The notes under the pieces: generated by a model | What the model was told of the DNA's origin: nothing | Databases searched by the model: none | What the model saw: the letters and a program-made list of their open reading frames with translations, nothing else | Translations under genes and position numbers: made by a program | Part shown: one piece after another, positions 15,255-23,290 of the stretch | Numbering within the stretch: the stretch's first letter is position 1 | Layout of the letters: each line of letters begins with the position of its first letter | From: Amycolatopsis coloradensis | GTDB lineage: Bacteria > Actinomycetota > Actinomycetes > Mycobacteriales > Pseudonocardiaceae | Assembly: GCF_001953865.1 (NCBI RefSeq) | Contig: NZ_MQUQ01000021.1 | Span: 62,001-126,000 of the forward strand | DNA: 64,000 bases | Direction: 5' to 3'

Positions 15255-15315
15255 GAACCACCTTAGCCGGTTGCCTGGCGGCAGGAAGGTCTGATAGAAC
15301 CGTCTTAGCCGGTTC
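15255..15315. promoter_or_regulatory. two CGNR-regulator operators 42 bases apart
   Basis: GAACCACCTTAGCCGGTTG (15255-15273) and GAACCGTCTTAGCCGGTTC (15297-15315) are 19-base sites with dyad GAACC(A/G)-N7-CGGTT(G/C) and an identical CTTAGC core. The centre-to-centre distance is 42 bases, four helical turns. They fill the gap between the divergent CGNR regulator and epoxide hydrolase. Confidence 0.7.
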
Positions 15316-15335
15316 CGCGATGGCCAGGAGGTCTC

Positions 15336-16514
15336 ATGCCCCGTTCGACCAGCGACGTGCGAGCGTTCGAAGCCCACGCGACTGACGCCGACCTCGAAGA
15401 TCTGCGCGCACGTTTGGCCGCCGCGCGGCTACCGGAGGCCGAGACGGTCCAGCGCGCCGCGCCCGATCCTCGCCGATGGCACCAGGGCGTTCCTCTCGCA
15501 GACCTCGTCGATGTCGTGGACTACTGGCGCACCGGGTACGGCTGGCGGTCGTTCGAAGAGCGCCTCGATCGGATCGGCCAGTTCCGCACGACCATCGATG
15601 GTCTCGGAATCCACTTCCTGCACCGCCGATCTCCGCGCGCGGAGGCCACTCCGCTGGTCTTGACGCACGGCTGGCCGGGCAGCGTCGCCGAGTTCGTCGA
15701 CGTAGTGGACGAGCTGGCGGAGCCGGAAGACCCGGACGCGCCGGCTTTCCACGTCGTGGTCCCGTCGCTGCCGGGCTTCGGTTACAGCGACAAGCCGGCC
15801 ACCACCGGGTGGGGGACCGAGAAGATCGCGGCCGCGTGGGTGGAGCTGATGGGAAGGCTCGGCTACGGGAAATTCCTCGCACACGGTGGCGACTGGGGAG
15901 GCAATATCACCACGGTTCTCGGTGGCAGGTTCCCGGCGCACGTTCTCGGTATCCACACGACGTTCGCGGAGGCGCCAACCGGGTTGACCACGGACGGGCT
16001 GACGGCGGCCGAGCGCGAGTGGACCGTGGAAACCCGCGATTTCTGGCGTCATCGCGCGGCGTACGCGAAGCAGCAGGCGACCCGCCCGCAGACCATCGGC
16101 TACTCGCTCGTCGACTCACCGGTCGGGCTTCTCGCCTGGATCCTCGACAAGTTCGCCGAATGGTCGGACACCGAAGACAGCCCGTTCGAGAGGATCTCCA
16201 GGGACCGGATCCTCGACGACGTCACCCTGTACTGGCTGACGCGGACCGGCGCCTCGTCGGCCCGCATCTACTACGAGAGTCACAACTCGCTCGATCCCGG
16301 GCTCCGGGTCGACGTCCCGTCGGCGATCACCATGTATCCCCGCGACATCGAGAAGTCCCCGCGCCCCTGGGCGCAGGAGCGATACCGGCGGATCGTCCGC
16401 TGGCGGTCACCCGAGGCCGGGGGACATTTCCCGTCACTGGAGGTCCCCGAGTATTTCGTCAAAGATCTCCAAGAAGGCCTCGCGGCGGTGCTGGCCGCAG
16501 CTTCCCCGCGCTAA
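15336..16514 (+). CDS. epoxide hydrolase, EHN-domain type
   Basis: A 392-residue alpha/beta hydrolase with the N-terminal EHN domain (about 8-105, containing YWRTGYGWRSFEERLDRIGQF) typical of microsomal-type epoxide hydrolases. The oxyanion motif HGWPG is at 111-115, nucleophile Asp186 is in GGDWGG, and a C-terminal GGHFPSLEVPE carries the catalytic His. It should hydrolyse an epoxide to a diol. The ATG at 15336 has GGAGG close upstream. It is divergent from the CGNR regulator and ends four bases into the convergent membrane protein. A second such enzyme lies at 26761-27852. Confidence 0.87.
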   Translation: MPRSTSDVRAFEAHATDADLEDLRARLAAARLPEAETVQRAAPDPRRWHQGVPLADLVDVVDYWRTGYGWRSFEERLDRIGQFRTTIDGLGIHFLHRRSPRAEATPLVLTHGWPGSVAEFVDVVDELAEPEDPDAPAFHVVVPSLPGFGYSDKPATTGWGTEKIAAAWVELMGRLGYGKFLAHGGDWGGNITTVLGGRFPAHVLGIHTTFAEAPTGLTTDGLTAAEREWTVETRDFWRHRAAYAKQQATRPQTIGYSLVDSPVGLLAWILDKFAEWSDTEDSPFERISRDRILDDVTLYWLTRTGASSARIYYESHNSLDPGLRVDVPSAITMYPRDIEKSPRPWAQERYRRIVRWRSPEAGGHFPSLEVPEYFVKDLQEGLAAVLAAASPR

Positions 16515-16975
16515 GCCGGTGGCTGCTGAGTCGGTGGGTTCGGCTGCTGGGGACCAGGCTGGGGGTAGCCGGGCTGCGGACTCGGGAAACCCGGCTGCGC
16601 GGTCGGCGGGTAGTTGACCGGGCCAGGGTAGGGTGCCGGACCGGTTTGCCGAGGCGGACGGCCTGCCTTGTAGACCGCGAACGCGACCAGGAGCCAGGAA
16701 AGCATCGCGGCGAGGTCGAGCGGAATGCCGACCGCCATGAAGATCCAGCGGATCTCGTCGGCAGTGATGTCGCCGCCCCAGGACAGATTCGCCAGCACGA
16801 ATTGCCAGATCATGCCTGCCACCGTCGTGACGAGCATGACGACGAAGGCGCCCACCATTAGGCCGGAGACTCCCCTGGAGCGCCCTTTGATGGAGAAGAT
16901 CAGGCCCAGCAGGCCTACCACGAGCTGCAACAACCGTGGGATGGCCTCGATGCTCGTGAACCCTAGTTGTGACAT
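16511..16975 (-). CDS. small membrane protein with Pro/Gln-rich tail, function unknown
   Basis: A 154-residue protein with three or four hydrophobic segments (about 12-30, 38-60 and 82-104) in the first two thirds. A low-complexity tail rich in Pro, Gln, Gly and Tyr follows (from about 110 to the C-end). I do not recognise a family. The architecture recalls actinobacterial DUF4190/DUF4870-like membrane proteins with the disordered tail at the C-end. It is convergent with the epoxide hydrolase, overlapping by 4 bases. Confidence 0.65.
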   Translation of the reverse strand: MSQLGFTSIEAIPRLLQLVVGLLGLIFSIKGRSRGVSGLMVGAFVVMLVTTVAGMIWQFVLANLSWGGDITADEIRWIFMAVGIPLDLAAMLSWLLVAFAVYKAGRPPRQTGPAPYPGPVNYPPTAQPGFPSPQPGYPQPGPQQPNPPTQQPPA

Positions 16976-17047
16976 GCCTGCCTTCCACAGTTCTCCGCCG
17001 GAGATCGAGACGCCCGGCCACGTGCGGTCGATCCTAGACGGTCGATC

Positions 17048-17080
17048 CCGTGAAAATCACGGGAAGCTCAGTGAGGTGCC
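17048..17080. repeat. 33-base repeat, copy 1
   Basis: This stretch, with the core GAAGCTCAGTGAGG, matches 28461-28493 at 29 of 33 bases. Both copies are intergenic and in the same orientation, 11.4 kb apart. Confidence 0.75.
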
Positions 17081-17244
17081 GTGACTGTCCACAGAGGACG
17101 CTTTACGAGTCGAATCGTCTGATTGGATGCCATATGTCCGTATGGCCAAGGTTCGTGCCGACAGGGCGTCCTTCCTCGGTGTCGCGCTTCATGCGATCTT
17201 CACGAATCGCTCATGTAGGCGGTGACAACGTCCGCGTGGTGGGT

Positions 17245-17628
17245 TCAGCGAGGAACACGAATTCCGTGGACCTGAGAACGTGGTGTGTAAAGGCGATGCA
17301 TGAACAGTTCGAGCGGGCCGCGGTCGAAGCGCCGAAGCCACAGGACGGCGAAGGCGACGTTCACCAGTCCGCCGAACGCCCAGAGGCCGACGATCCACCA
17401 CGGACGGGCATCCGCGAAACGCTCGGCGAGTCCGAGACCCCAGCCGTAGCACACGGCACCGGCCAGCAAATTTTGGAGTACGTAACAGGAGAGCGCGGTA
17501 CGACCGACCGCCCCCGTGAACGACTGCTGCTGGGAATAGGGCAGGCGAAATCGATGGGGAGCCGTTCCGAATACCTGGACGTGTCGTCGCGTTGTTCCTC
17601 GCCGGACTCCGCGGCTCGCGCTGACCAC
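17245..17628 (-). pseudogene. C-terminal remnant of a DUF418 membrane protein
   Basis: The minus-strand frame encodes FTGAVGRTALSCYVLQNLLA, then YGWGLGLAERF, RPWWIVGLWAFGGLVNVAFA and RRFDRGPLELFMHRL. This is the characteristic C-terminal part of DUF418 multi-pass proteins. The rest of the expected 350-400 residue protein is absent: upstream codons (about 17560-17628) are unrelated. It is a truncated relic with no plausible start. Confidence 0.65.
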
Positions 17629-17637
17629 CGGCCATCC

Positions 17638-17661
17638 CGACGTATAACGACATATACGTCG
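17638..17661. repeat. inverted repeat with 9-base perfect arms
   Basis: CGACGTATA (17638-17646) and TATACGTCG (17653-17661) flank a six-base centre. It lies between the DUF418 remnant and the 3' end of the TRAP-like operon. It could be an orphan operator or a terminator stem. Confidence 0.5.
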
Positions 17662-17673
17662 GGGTGGTGATCA

Positions 17674-17922
17674 TCATTCTTCGGTATCCGGCGCGTTCTC
17701 TCGTCCTTCCTTCGTATAGAGCAAAAGAAATGCAAGGATGCCCGCGACCCCGGCGATGACACAGACGTTGTCGGCGACGTCGGTGCCGAATGTCGTCACG
17801 ATCGGCCCGGAACCGGCGACGATGCCGATCGTCTGCCCGGTGACGACCACGAAGCCGCCGATGAGGAAAGCGAACAGGCAGACGCGGGTCGCGGCCAGCA
17901 AGATCCGATACACGGTGATCAC
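17674..17922 (-). CDS. 82-residue two-helix membrane protein, possible small transporter subunit
   Basis: The GTG at 17922 overlaps the stop of the upstream permease (GTGA). The peptide has two hydrophobic helices (about 8-30 and 48-68) joined by GSGPIVTTFGTDVADNVCVI, and a charged tail TKEGRENAPDTEE. By position it would be the small membrane subunit of a TRAP-like system, but normal DctQ proteins have about 160 residues and four helices. It is therefore either a reduced partner or an unrelated accessory peptide. Confidence 0.65.
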   Translation of the reverse strand: MITVYRILLAATRVCLFAFLIGGFVVVTGQTIGIVAGSGPIVTTFGTDVADNVCVIAGVAGILAFLLLYTKEGRENAPDTEE

Positions 17923-19268
17923 GCTCCAGGCAGCCACAGCACGCCGACGGCCATGAGCACGCCGAACAGCAGTGTGGGCAACAGGTAGTAGAGGACGACC
18001 GGGACGAAGATCCGCACCGGGTTGATCTCGGCGATACCGGCCGCGACGTACAGCGGTGCCGCGCCGGGTGGAGAACATCCCTCCGACGACGCCCATACGA
18101 GGATGGCGGCGAAGGCGACGTGTGGAGGGATGCCGGCGGCGGTCAGCGCGGCGAACGCGACCGGGCCGACCGCGGCGATAGTTGACGTCGTGTTGAGCGG
18201 CCCCGCGACGAGCACGATGACGACACCGACCACGATGGCCGCCACCAGCGGGGAGACGCCGGTGAGTCCTTCCAGGTACGGCTTGAGCTGATCGTCCAAG
18301 CCGAGGGTCTTCAGCACGTTCGACGCGGCGAACGCGGAGATCATCGTGACTCCGACCAGGCCGAGTTTGGGCCCGACCGCGCCGAACAGGTCCCACCACC
18401 GCGCCCGGCCCTTCGGCAGCAGCTTCCGCTCGACGAGCAAGCCGACCAGCAGCATGACGATCGGCAGCCAGATGAGCAGCGGGATCGCGTCGGGGGCGTC
18501 GATGCCGATGCGGGCCGAGACGAAGTCCGCCGTCGGCGGGGCGGTGAGCAGGATCGGGACGGCGATCGAGCCGAGGACGACCAGTGAGGGCCAGCCCACC
18601 TTGAACGACGCGCGCAGCGGGTGGATGTCCTGCGGTTCCATCGCCTGTACGCCACGGCGTTTCACGATGACGTAGGCCATGATCAGCCGCATTCCCACCA
18701 TCCACGCGCCGGTGACGAAGATCGTCTCGACGATGTCGCCCGCGCTGAGCACCGGCAGCACGGTCGGCGCGGCCAGGAGGATGAAGAACGCGCCACTGAA
18801 AGGGAAGGTCGCGCCGACACCGGCGTTCCCGGACAGCACGAGCGCCGCGGTCTCGCCGCTGGCTTTGGACCGCTTCATCCAGGGGATGGTGATCGAACCG
18901 ACCGTGGCGACGATCGCGGCGCCGTTGTGGGCGACCGCGCCGAACAGACCGGAGGCGACGGTCGCCGCGTAGGCCGATCCGCCTCGGCGGCGGCCGAGGA
19001 ACGAACTGAGGATGTCGACCATTCGCTGCACCAGTCCGGTCCTGGTGAGCAGTTCGCTGACGAAGACGAACGCCAGCGCGGCGAAGGTGATCTCGGACTT
19101 GAGCCCGTCGACCAGGCTTTCCCAGGCGACGGCGAAGAAATCCGTGCCCGCGAACGCGGCGGTGACGAGGAAGCCGACCACCATCGCTTCGCCGATGTTG
19201 CGTTTGAAAACCGCGTTCCACACGACGATGGCGGCGATGAACGCGACCAGCGCCAGTATCGCGTTCAT
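17919..19268 (-). CDS. TRAP-type (DctM-like) large permease subunit
   Basis: A 449-residue protein with about 12-13 hydrophobic segments. It has DctM/ion-transporter superfamily features: GLFGAVAHNGAAIVATVGSI, GNAGVGATFPFSGAFFIL, and near the C-end SSEGCSPPGAAPLYVAAGIA. It should be the transport core for an acidic small molecule. It lies 66 bases after a ModA-like binding protein and in the same direction as the Otn catabolic genes, so it most likely imports the four-carbon sugar acid they degrade. Confidence 0.75.
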   Translation of the reverse strand: MNAILALVAFIAAIVVWNAVFKRNIGEAMVVGFLVTAAFAGTDFFAVAWESLVDGLKSEITFAALAFVFVSELLTRTGLVQRMVDILSSFLGRRRGGSAYAATVASGLFGAVAHNGAAIVATVGSITIPWMKRSKASGETAALVLSGNAGVGATFPFSGAFFILLAAPTVLPVLSAGDIVETIFVTGAWMVGMRLIMAYVIVKRRGVQAMEPQDIHPLRASFKVGWPSLVVLGSIAVPILLTAPPTADFVSARIGIDAPDAIPLLIWLPIVMLLVGLLVERKLLPKGRARWWDLFGAVGPKLGLVGVTMISAFAASNVLKTLGLDDQLKPYLEGLTGVSPLVAAIVVGVVIVLVAGPLNTTSTIAAVGPVAFAALTAAGIPPHVAFAAILVWASSEGCSPPGAAPLYVAAGIAEINPVRIFVPVVLYYLLPTLLFGVLMAVGVLWLPGA

Positions 19269-19334
19269 CTGCGAGTCCGTGGGGAGAAGTGCATGACGGG
19301 GAACCTCCGGTGACGTCGTTGGCAGAGGGGGAGA

Positions 19335-20012
19335 TCAGTCGGTGACGAGGCCGGCGTCGCGGTAGGCGGCCTTCGCCTCCGGCCCGGAGAGGAACCGCAG
19401 CAAGTCCGCGGCCTCGGGCGGGGCCGAGCGGCCGAGCGCGGCGGACATTTCGCTGTAGTGCTGGGCGCCGTCGGGGAGCGGGCCGATGATCTTGGCCTGC
19501 GGGACGAACTTCAGTTCGCTGAGCTGCTGGACGGCGAGGTCGGCCCGGCCGTCGGTGACGGCGAGCGCGGTGAATCCTTTCTCGACGATGGTGGCCCGCG
19601 AATGCACCTCGTCGGCGATGCCCAGTTCCCGGACCAGGTCGGCGAAGTAGATGCCGCTCGCGCCGCTGCGTGAGTAGGCGACCGATCGCGCGGACGTGAG
19701 GGCTGTGCGCAGGGCGTCGACGGTGCTGATGTCCGGGCTGTCGAGTTCCGGCGCGGTGGCGATACCGATGCCGCTTTTCGCCAGCACCACCCGGGATCCG
19801 GGGGTGATCGCGCCGGCGGCCGCGAGGCCGGTGAAGGCACTGGACACGGCGATCACGACGTCGGGCTCGGCGCCTTCGCCGATCTTCTCGACCAAGATGG
19901 TGGTGGGGTCGTACGTGACGTCCACATCGACGCCGTGCTTCTTGGTGAACGCGTGCAGCAGCACGTCTTCGAGTGCCTTCTTGACGGAGAGGGCGGTGAA
20001 GAGGCTGATCAT
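19335..20012 (-). CDS. ModA-like (type 2 periplasmic-binding fold) protein without signal peptide
   Basis: A 225-residue PBP2-fold protein that begins MISLFTALSVKKALEDVLLH. It has the molybdate-binding-type lobe pattern (DVDVTYDPTTILVEKI, PDVVIAVSSAF, and FLSGPEAKAAYRDAGLV at the C-end). It has no signal peptide or lipobox, so it would be cytosolic unless exported in another way. Its ATG overlaps the OtnC stop. It may be a degenerate solute-binding partner of the TRAP-like permease or an intracellular ligand-binding protein. Confidence 0.75.
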   Translation of the reverse strand: MISLFTALSVKKALEDVLLHAFTKKHGVDVDVTYDPTTILVEKIGEGAEPDVVIAVSSAFTGLAAAGAITPGSRVVLAKSGIGIATAPELDSPDISTVDALRTALTSARSVAYSRSGASGIYFADLVRELGIADEVHSRATIVEKGFTALAVTDGRADLAVQQLSELKFVPQAKIIGPLPDGAQHYSEMSAALGRSAPPEAADLLRFLSGPEAKAAYRDAGLVTD

Positions 20013-20656
20013 GGGGTGTTCCTTCGAGTGGGTGGGGAGCCGACGGCGTCGCGCTGGCGATCGGTCAGCGGACGAGGGGAGAGGCCTCGCAGGAGCAGGA
20101 AGATCTCCGCGGTGTGCTCGAGTTCTTCGAGTGTGTCCATGGCGGTGTCGAGATTCGTCCCGGCGGCAACCGGGCCGTGGTTGGCGAGCAACAGCGCCGG
20201 GTGGCCGACGGCGGCGCGAGCGATCGGCTCGGCGATGCCGGGGTCGCCCGGCGGGTGGTAGGGGAGCAGGGGGAGGCGGCCGACCCGCATCGCGAAGTAC
20301 GCGGTCAGCGGCGGGATGGCGTCGTCCGGGTCGAGACCGTCCAAACAGGACACTGCCGCGGAATGGGCCGAGTGGGTGTGCACGACCGCGTTGTCGGACG
20401 GACGCTCCCGCAGCACGATCGCGTGGAAGAAGGCTTCCTTCGACGGCGGCGGCCCGGCGAGGTGGTTTCCGTCGGCGTCGACGACAGACAGATCCCCGGG
20501 CCGCACGGTGCCGAGGCAGGCTCCGGTGGGCGTGACGAGAATCTGCTCGCCGTAGCGCACGGAGATGTTGCCGGTGCGGCCGTGGGTGAGTCCGCGATCG
20601 TAGAGGGATCGCGCCGCGGCGATGACGCGTTCACGGTGGAGCCGGTCGGTGCTCAT
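20009..20656 (-). CDS. otnC: class II aldolase, 3-oxo-tetronate 4-phosphate decarboxylase (OtnC-like)
   Basis: A 215-residue class II aldolase/adducin protein. GLTHGRTGNISVR forms the phosphate pocket, PPSKEAFFHAIVL carries the catalytic acid, VVHTHSAHSAAVS carries the zinc His pair, and ANHGPVAAG the third His region. In characterised clusters OtnC decarboxylates 3-oxo-tetronate 4-phosphate to dihydroxyacetone phosphate. It follows the DUF1537 kinase by an ATGA overlap, the arrangement known for these pathways, which supports OtnC over fuculose- or ribulose-phosphate aldolases. Confidence 0.85.
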   Translation of the reverse strand: MSTDRLHRERVIAAARSLYDRGLTHGRTGNISVRYGEQILVTPTGACLGTVRPGDLSVVDADGNHLAGPPPSKEAFFHAIVLRERPSDNAVVHTHSAHSAAVSCLDGLDPDDAIPPLTAYFAMRVGRLPLLPYHPPGDPGIAEPIARAAVGHPALLLANHGPVAAGTNLDTAMDTLEELEHTAEIFLLLRGLSPRPLTDRQRDAVGSPPTRRNTP

Positions 20657-21891
20657 GAGCCGGACGCCGTCGCGAGAAGGTCCGGATCGCCGAAGTTGCC
20701 CGACTTGAGCAACAGGGCGGGATGACCGTCGCCGAGGGGGTGGATCCACGGCACCCCGGGTGCGGCCTCGGCCCCGATGACACCGCCGCGGACACCGAGC
20801 GCGGTGACGATCGCGCCGGAGGTCTCGCCGCCCGCGGCGACGAGTCGTCCGACCCCGCGTTCGGCGAGGCCGATCGCGATGAGACCGGTCGCCTTCTCCA
20901 GGATCCCGGCCGACCTCGCGACGCCCAGTTCTTCCTGGGTGCGCTTGAGATCCGACGGACTCGACGACGAGTAGACCAAAGGCGCGCCGACATCGGTCAA
21001 GGAGTCGTACCAGACGAGCGCTCCCGCCGCGAGGGTGTCCGGATCCGGCGTCGCCACCGGGTCGAGCCGGTATGCGGGACGGCCGAGTCGTGTCATGACG
21101 GCGACCTGCTCGAGTGTTCGCGCCGAGCAACTTCCGGACAGCACCGCCGCCGGGCCGGTCGGCATGCGTGCTTCGGTCACCAGGGAAGTGGCAGAGGCTC
21201 GCGCGGCGGCGAGTCCGGCCGCTAGACCCGCCGCACCCGCGACGAGCGGCGAGTCCACCACGACCCGGCCGAGCAGGCGCAGGTCGTCTTCGGTGAGCGC
21301 GTCGACCAGGACGTAGCCGGTCTTGCCGTCGACCGCTTCGCGCACGGCGGTCTCACCGCGGCGGACGACGTCGTGCGTGATCAGGGCGACCGGGGTGTCG
21401 GTCTGCGCCCGCAGCAACCGGGGCAGCTGCGAGTCCGTCATCGGGGTCGCGGGATGGTCGCGCATGGGCGATTCCGCCAGCAGGGTTTCGCCGACGAAGA
21501 GGTGGCCCTGGTACTGCGTGCGTCCGTGCTCCGGTGAACTCGGTGTCATCACGACACCGCGGTGCGGCAGAGCCCGCGACAGCGCGTCGAGGACGGGGCC
21601 GATGTTGCCGCGCGGCGTCGAGTCGAAAGTGGAGCAGTACTTGAAGTAGATCTGCTCCGTTTGCCGGTTTCGCAGCCACCGCAACGCGTCCAAGGACGAC
21701 GAGACCGCGTCCGCGACCGGGATCGCGCGGCTCTTGAGGGCGATGACGATCACGTCGTGTGGTGGAAGTACCTCGGTTTCGGGCGGGACTCCGAAGAAAA
21801 GCAGGGTGCGTTGTCCGCCCCGGCGAAAGGCGATCGCGACGTCGGTCGCGCCGGTGAAGTCGTCGGCGATCGCGCCGAGCACGCCGGTCAT
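20653..21891 (-). CDS. otnK: DUF1537 kinase, 3-oxo-tetronate kinase (OtnK-like)
   Basis: A 412-residue four-carbon acid sugar kinase. The N-terminal substrate domain has IADDFTGATDVA (about 8-19) and YFKYCSTFDSTPRGNIGPV. The C-terminal nucleotide domain ends with the GGETSGAIV glycine loop. OtnK phosphorylates 3-oxo-tetronate with ATP, making the substrate for the OtnC decarboxylase that follows. Length and both signatures match full-length family members. The ATG at 21891 overlaps the racemase-like stop. Confidence 0.88.
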   Translation of the reverse strand: MTGVLGAIADDFTGATDVAIAFRRGGQRTLLFFGVPPETEVLPPHDVIVIALKSRAIPVADAVSSSLDALRWLRNRQTEQIYFKYCSTFDSTPRGNIGPVLDALSRALPHRGVVMTPSSPEHGRTQYQGHLFVGETLLAESPMRDHPATPMTDSQLPRLLRAQTDTPVALITHDVVRRGETAVREAVDGKTGYVLVDALTEDDLRLLGRVVVDSPLVAGAAGLAAGLAAARASATSLVTEARMPTGPAAVLSGSCSARTLEQVAVMTRLGRPAYRLDPVATPDPDTLAAGALVWYDSLTDVGAPLVYSSSSPSDLKRTQEELGVARSAGILEKATGLIAIGLAERGVGRLVAAGGETSGAIVTALGVRGGVIGAEAAPGVPWIHPLGDGHPALLLKSGNFGDPDLLATASGS

Positions 21892-22496
21892 CCCCCGATC
21901 ACCGCCTTCAACCTCGCGGCGGCGCTGCGCGGTCCGGACACGACGGGCAGACCGAGTGCGGAAGACAGTTCCTCGGCGGCCGGGGCGAGCGAGTATTGGG
22001 CCAGCAGCACGAGATCCCAGCCGTCCGAGTGCGCCCGGCAGGTTTCGACGAGCTTGTCCGGCGCGAACACCCCGCCGACCTCGACGGTGATCCCCTTGTC
22101 GCGGGCCGCCTGCGCGAAACGCGCCGTCGAGTCGCTCAGCGCCGAGGCCAGCGAGGCGACCACGAGGATCCTGGTGTAACCGCTGGACAGCGCGTCGTCG
22201 AAGGCCGCTTCGTCCGGCGCCAGGAGCGGGACCGGTGCGTCGACCTGCCGGGTGACCTCGCCGTAGAGCGAGCACGTGAGCAGGACGCCATCGGCGCCGC
22301 CGGTGACGGCGTAGTCGATGAGACGGCGGATCCGGTCGTCCAGCGCGGGGGTGCGGCCGTCCTCGCCGACGTCGGCCAGCAGCCGATCGTCAAGGAGGTT
22401 CCACGGCTGGGCCTGCGGGAATCCGGTCGCCAGCGCGTTCACCGCGGGCGGGATCGCGGCCGGGGTGGCGCTGATCAGCGCGATGCGCGGGCTCAT
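21888..22496 (-). CDS. Asp/Glu/hydantoin racemase-like protein
   Basis: A 202-residue two-lobe racemase-like protein. The first half has ADGVLLTCSLYGEVTR with the active-site Cys (about 88). The second half has LVLLAQYSLAPAAEEL, where the usual second catalytic Cys appears to be replaced by Gln/Tyr, so a two-base racemase reaction is doubtful. Maleate isomerase-like or hydrolytic chemistry is possible. It is embedded between the OtnI-type isomerase and the OtnK kinase by ATGA overlaps on both sides, so it should act on the same sugar acid or an isomer. Confidence 0.75.
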   Translation of the reverse strand: MSPRIALISATPAAIPPAVNALATGFPQAQPWNLLDDRLLADVGEDGRTPALDDRIRRLIDYAVTGGADGVLLTCSLYGEVTRQVDAPVPLLAPDEAAFDDALSSGYTRILVVASLASALSDSTARFAQAARDKGITVEVGGVFAPDKLVETCRAHSDGWDLVLLAQYSLAPAAEELSSALGLPVVSGPRSAAARLKAVIGG

Positions 22497-23290
22497 CGGA
22501 TCTGCTCCTCGATCCAGTTCAGACCCGCTTCGGTGGTGGCGGCGGGCTCGTACTCGCAACCGATCCAGCCCTCGTACCCCTCGGCTTTCAGGGTGCCGAA
22601 GACGTCGGCCCAGTGGATGCCGCCGGTGCCGGGTTCGGCCCGGCCCGGCGAGTCGGCGACCTGGACGTGAGCGGTGCGGGGCAGGAACTCCCGCAGCGCG
22701 GCGACGACGTCGGTCTCGTCGATGGAGGCGTGGTAGACGTCGAAAAGCAGACTCATGTGGTCCTCGCCGATGGCGTCGGCGACCGCGGCCGCGTGTGCTT
22801 GGCCGTCGAGGACGAAGCCCGGCGCGTCCTGCTTGTTCTGTGCCTCCAGTAGGAGCCGGACACCGCTGCCACGCGCCTGATCCGCCGCCCACGCGAGGTT
22901 CGCGACGTACTGCGCGAAGGCACGGTCACGGGAGACCTCGGCGGGACGGATGCCGGCGGGCAGGTGCAGAAAGGTACTGCCCAGGGCCACGGCGTACTCC
23001 AGGCCAAGCCTTACTCCGTCGCGGAATTCAGCCGCGCGGGCGGGCAGGCACGCGTAGCCGAGCCGTTCGGGGGAGCCGGGTTCGCCGGTGGGGGAGTTGA
23101 TGAGGACCTGGGTCAGGCCGGCGTCGGCGAGGCGCCGGACGAGCGTGGCGGTGGGGAAAGGATACGGCGAGGCGTACTCGACGCCGGTGAAACCGGCCGC
23201 CGCCGCCGCGTCGAAGCGCTGTTCGAAGGGGAGTTCCGTGAACAGCCACTTGAGGTTGGCGTCCAGGCGAAGTCCATTGTGGAGGATCAT
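22493..23290 (-). CDS. otnI: hydroxypyruvate-isomerase-family protein, 2-oxo-tetronate isomerase (OtnI-like)
   Basis: A 265-residue TIM-barrel sugar isomerase of the Hyi/OtnI family. It shows AAAAAGFTGVEYASPYPFPT at the N-end, metal-ligand strands VRLLLEAQNKQDAPGFVL and LLFDVYHASI, and the last ligand strand GCEYEPAATTEAGL. OtnI converts 2-oxo-tetronate to the 3-oxo form that OtnK phosphorylates. Adjacent otnK and otnC-like genes make that assignment better than plain hydroxypyruvate isomerase. Confidence 0.83.
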   Translation of the reverse strand: MILHNGLRLDANLKWLFTELPFEQRFDAAAAAGFTGVEYASPYPFPTATLVRRLADAGLTQVLINSPTGEPGSPERLGYACLPARAAEFRDGVRLGLEYAVALGSTFLHLPAGIRPAEVSRDRAFAQYVANLAWAADQARGSGVRLLLEAQNKQDAPGFVLDGQAHAAAVADAIGEDHMSLLFDVYHASIDETDVVAALREFLPRTAHVQVADSPGRAEPGTGGIHWADVFGTLKAEGYEGWIGCEYEPAATTEAGLNWIEEQIR

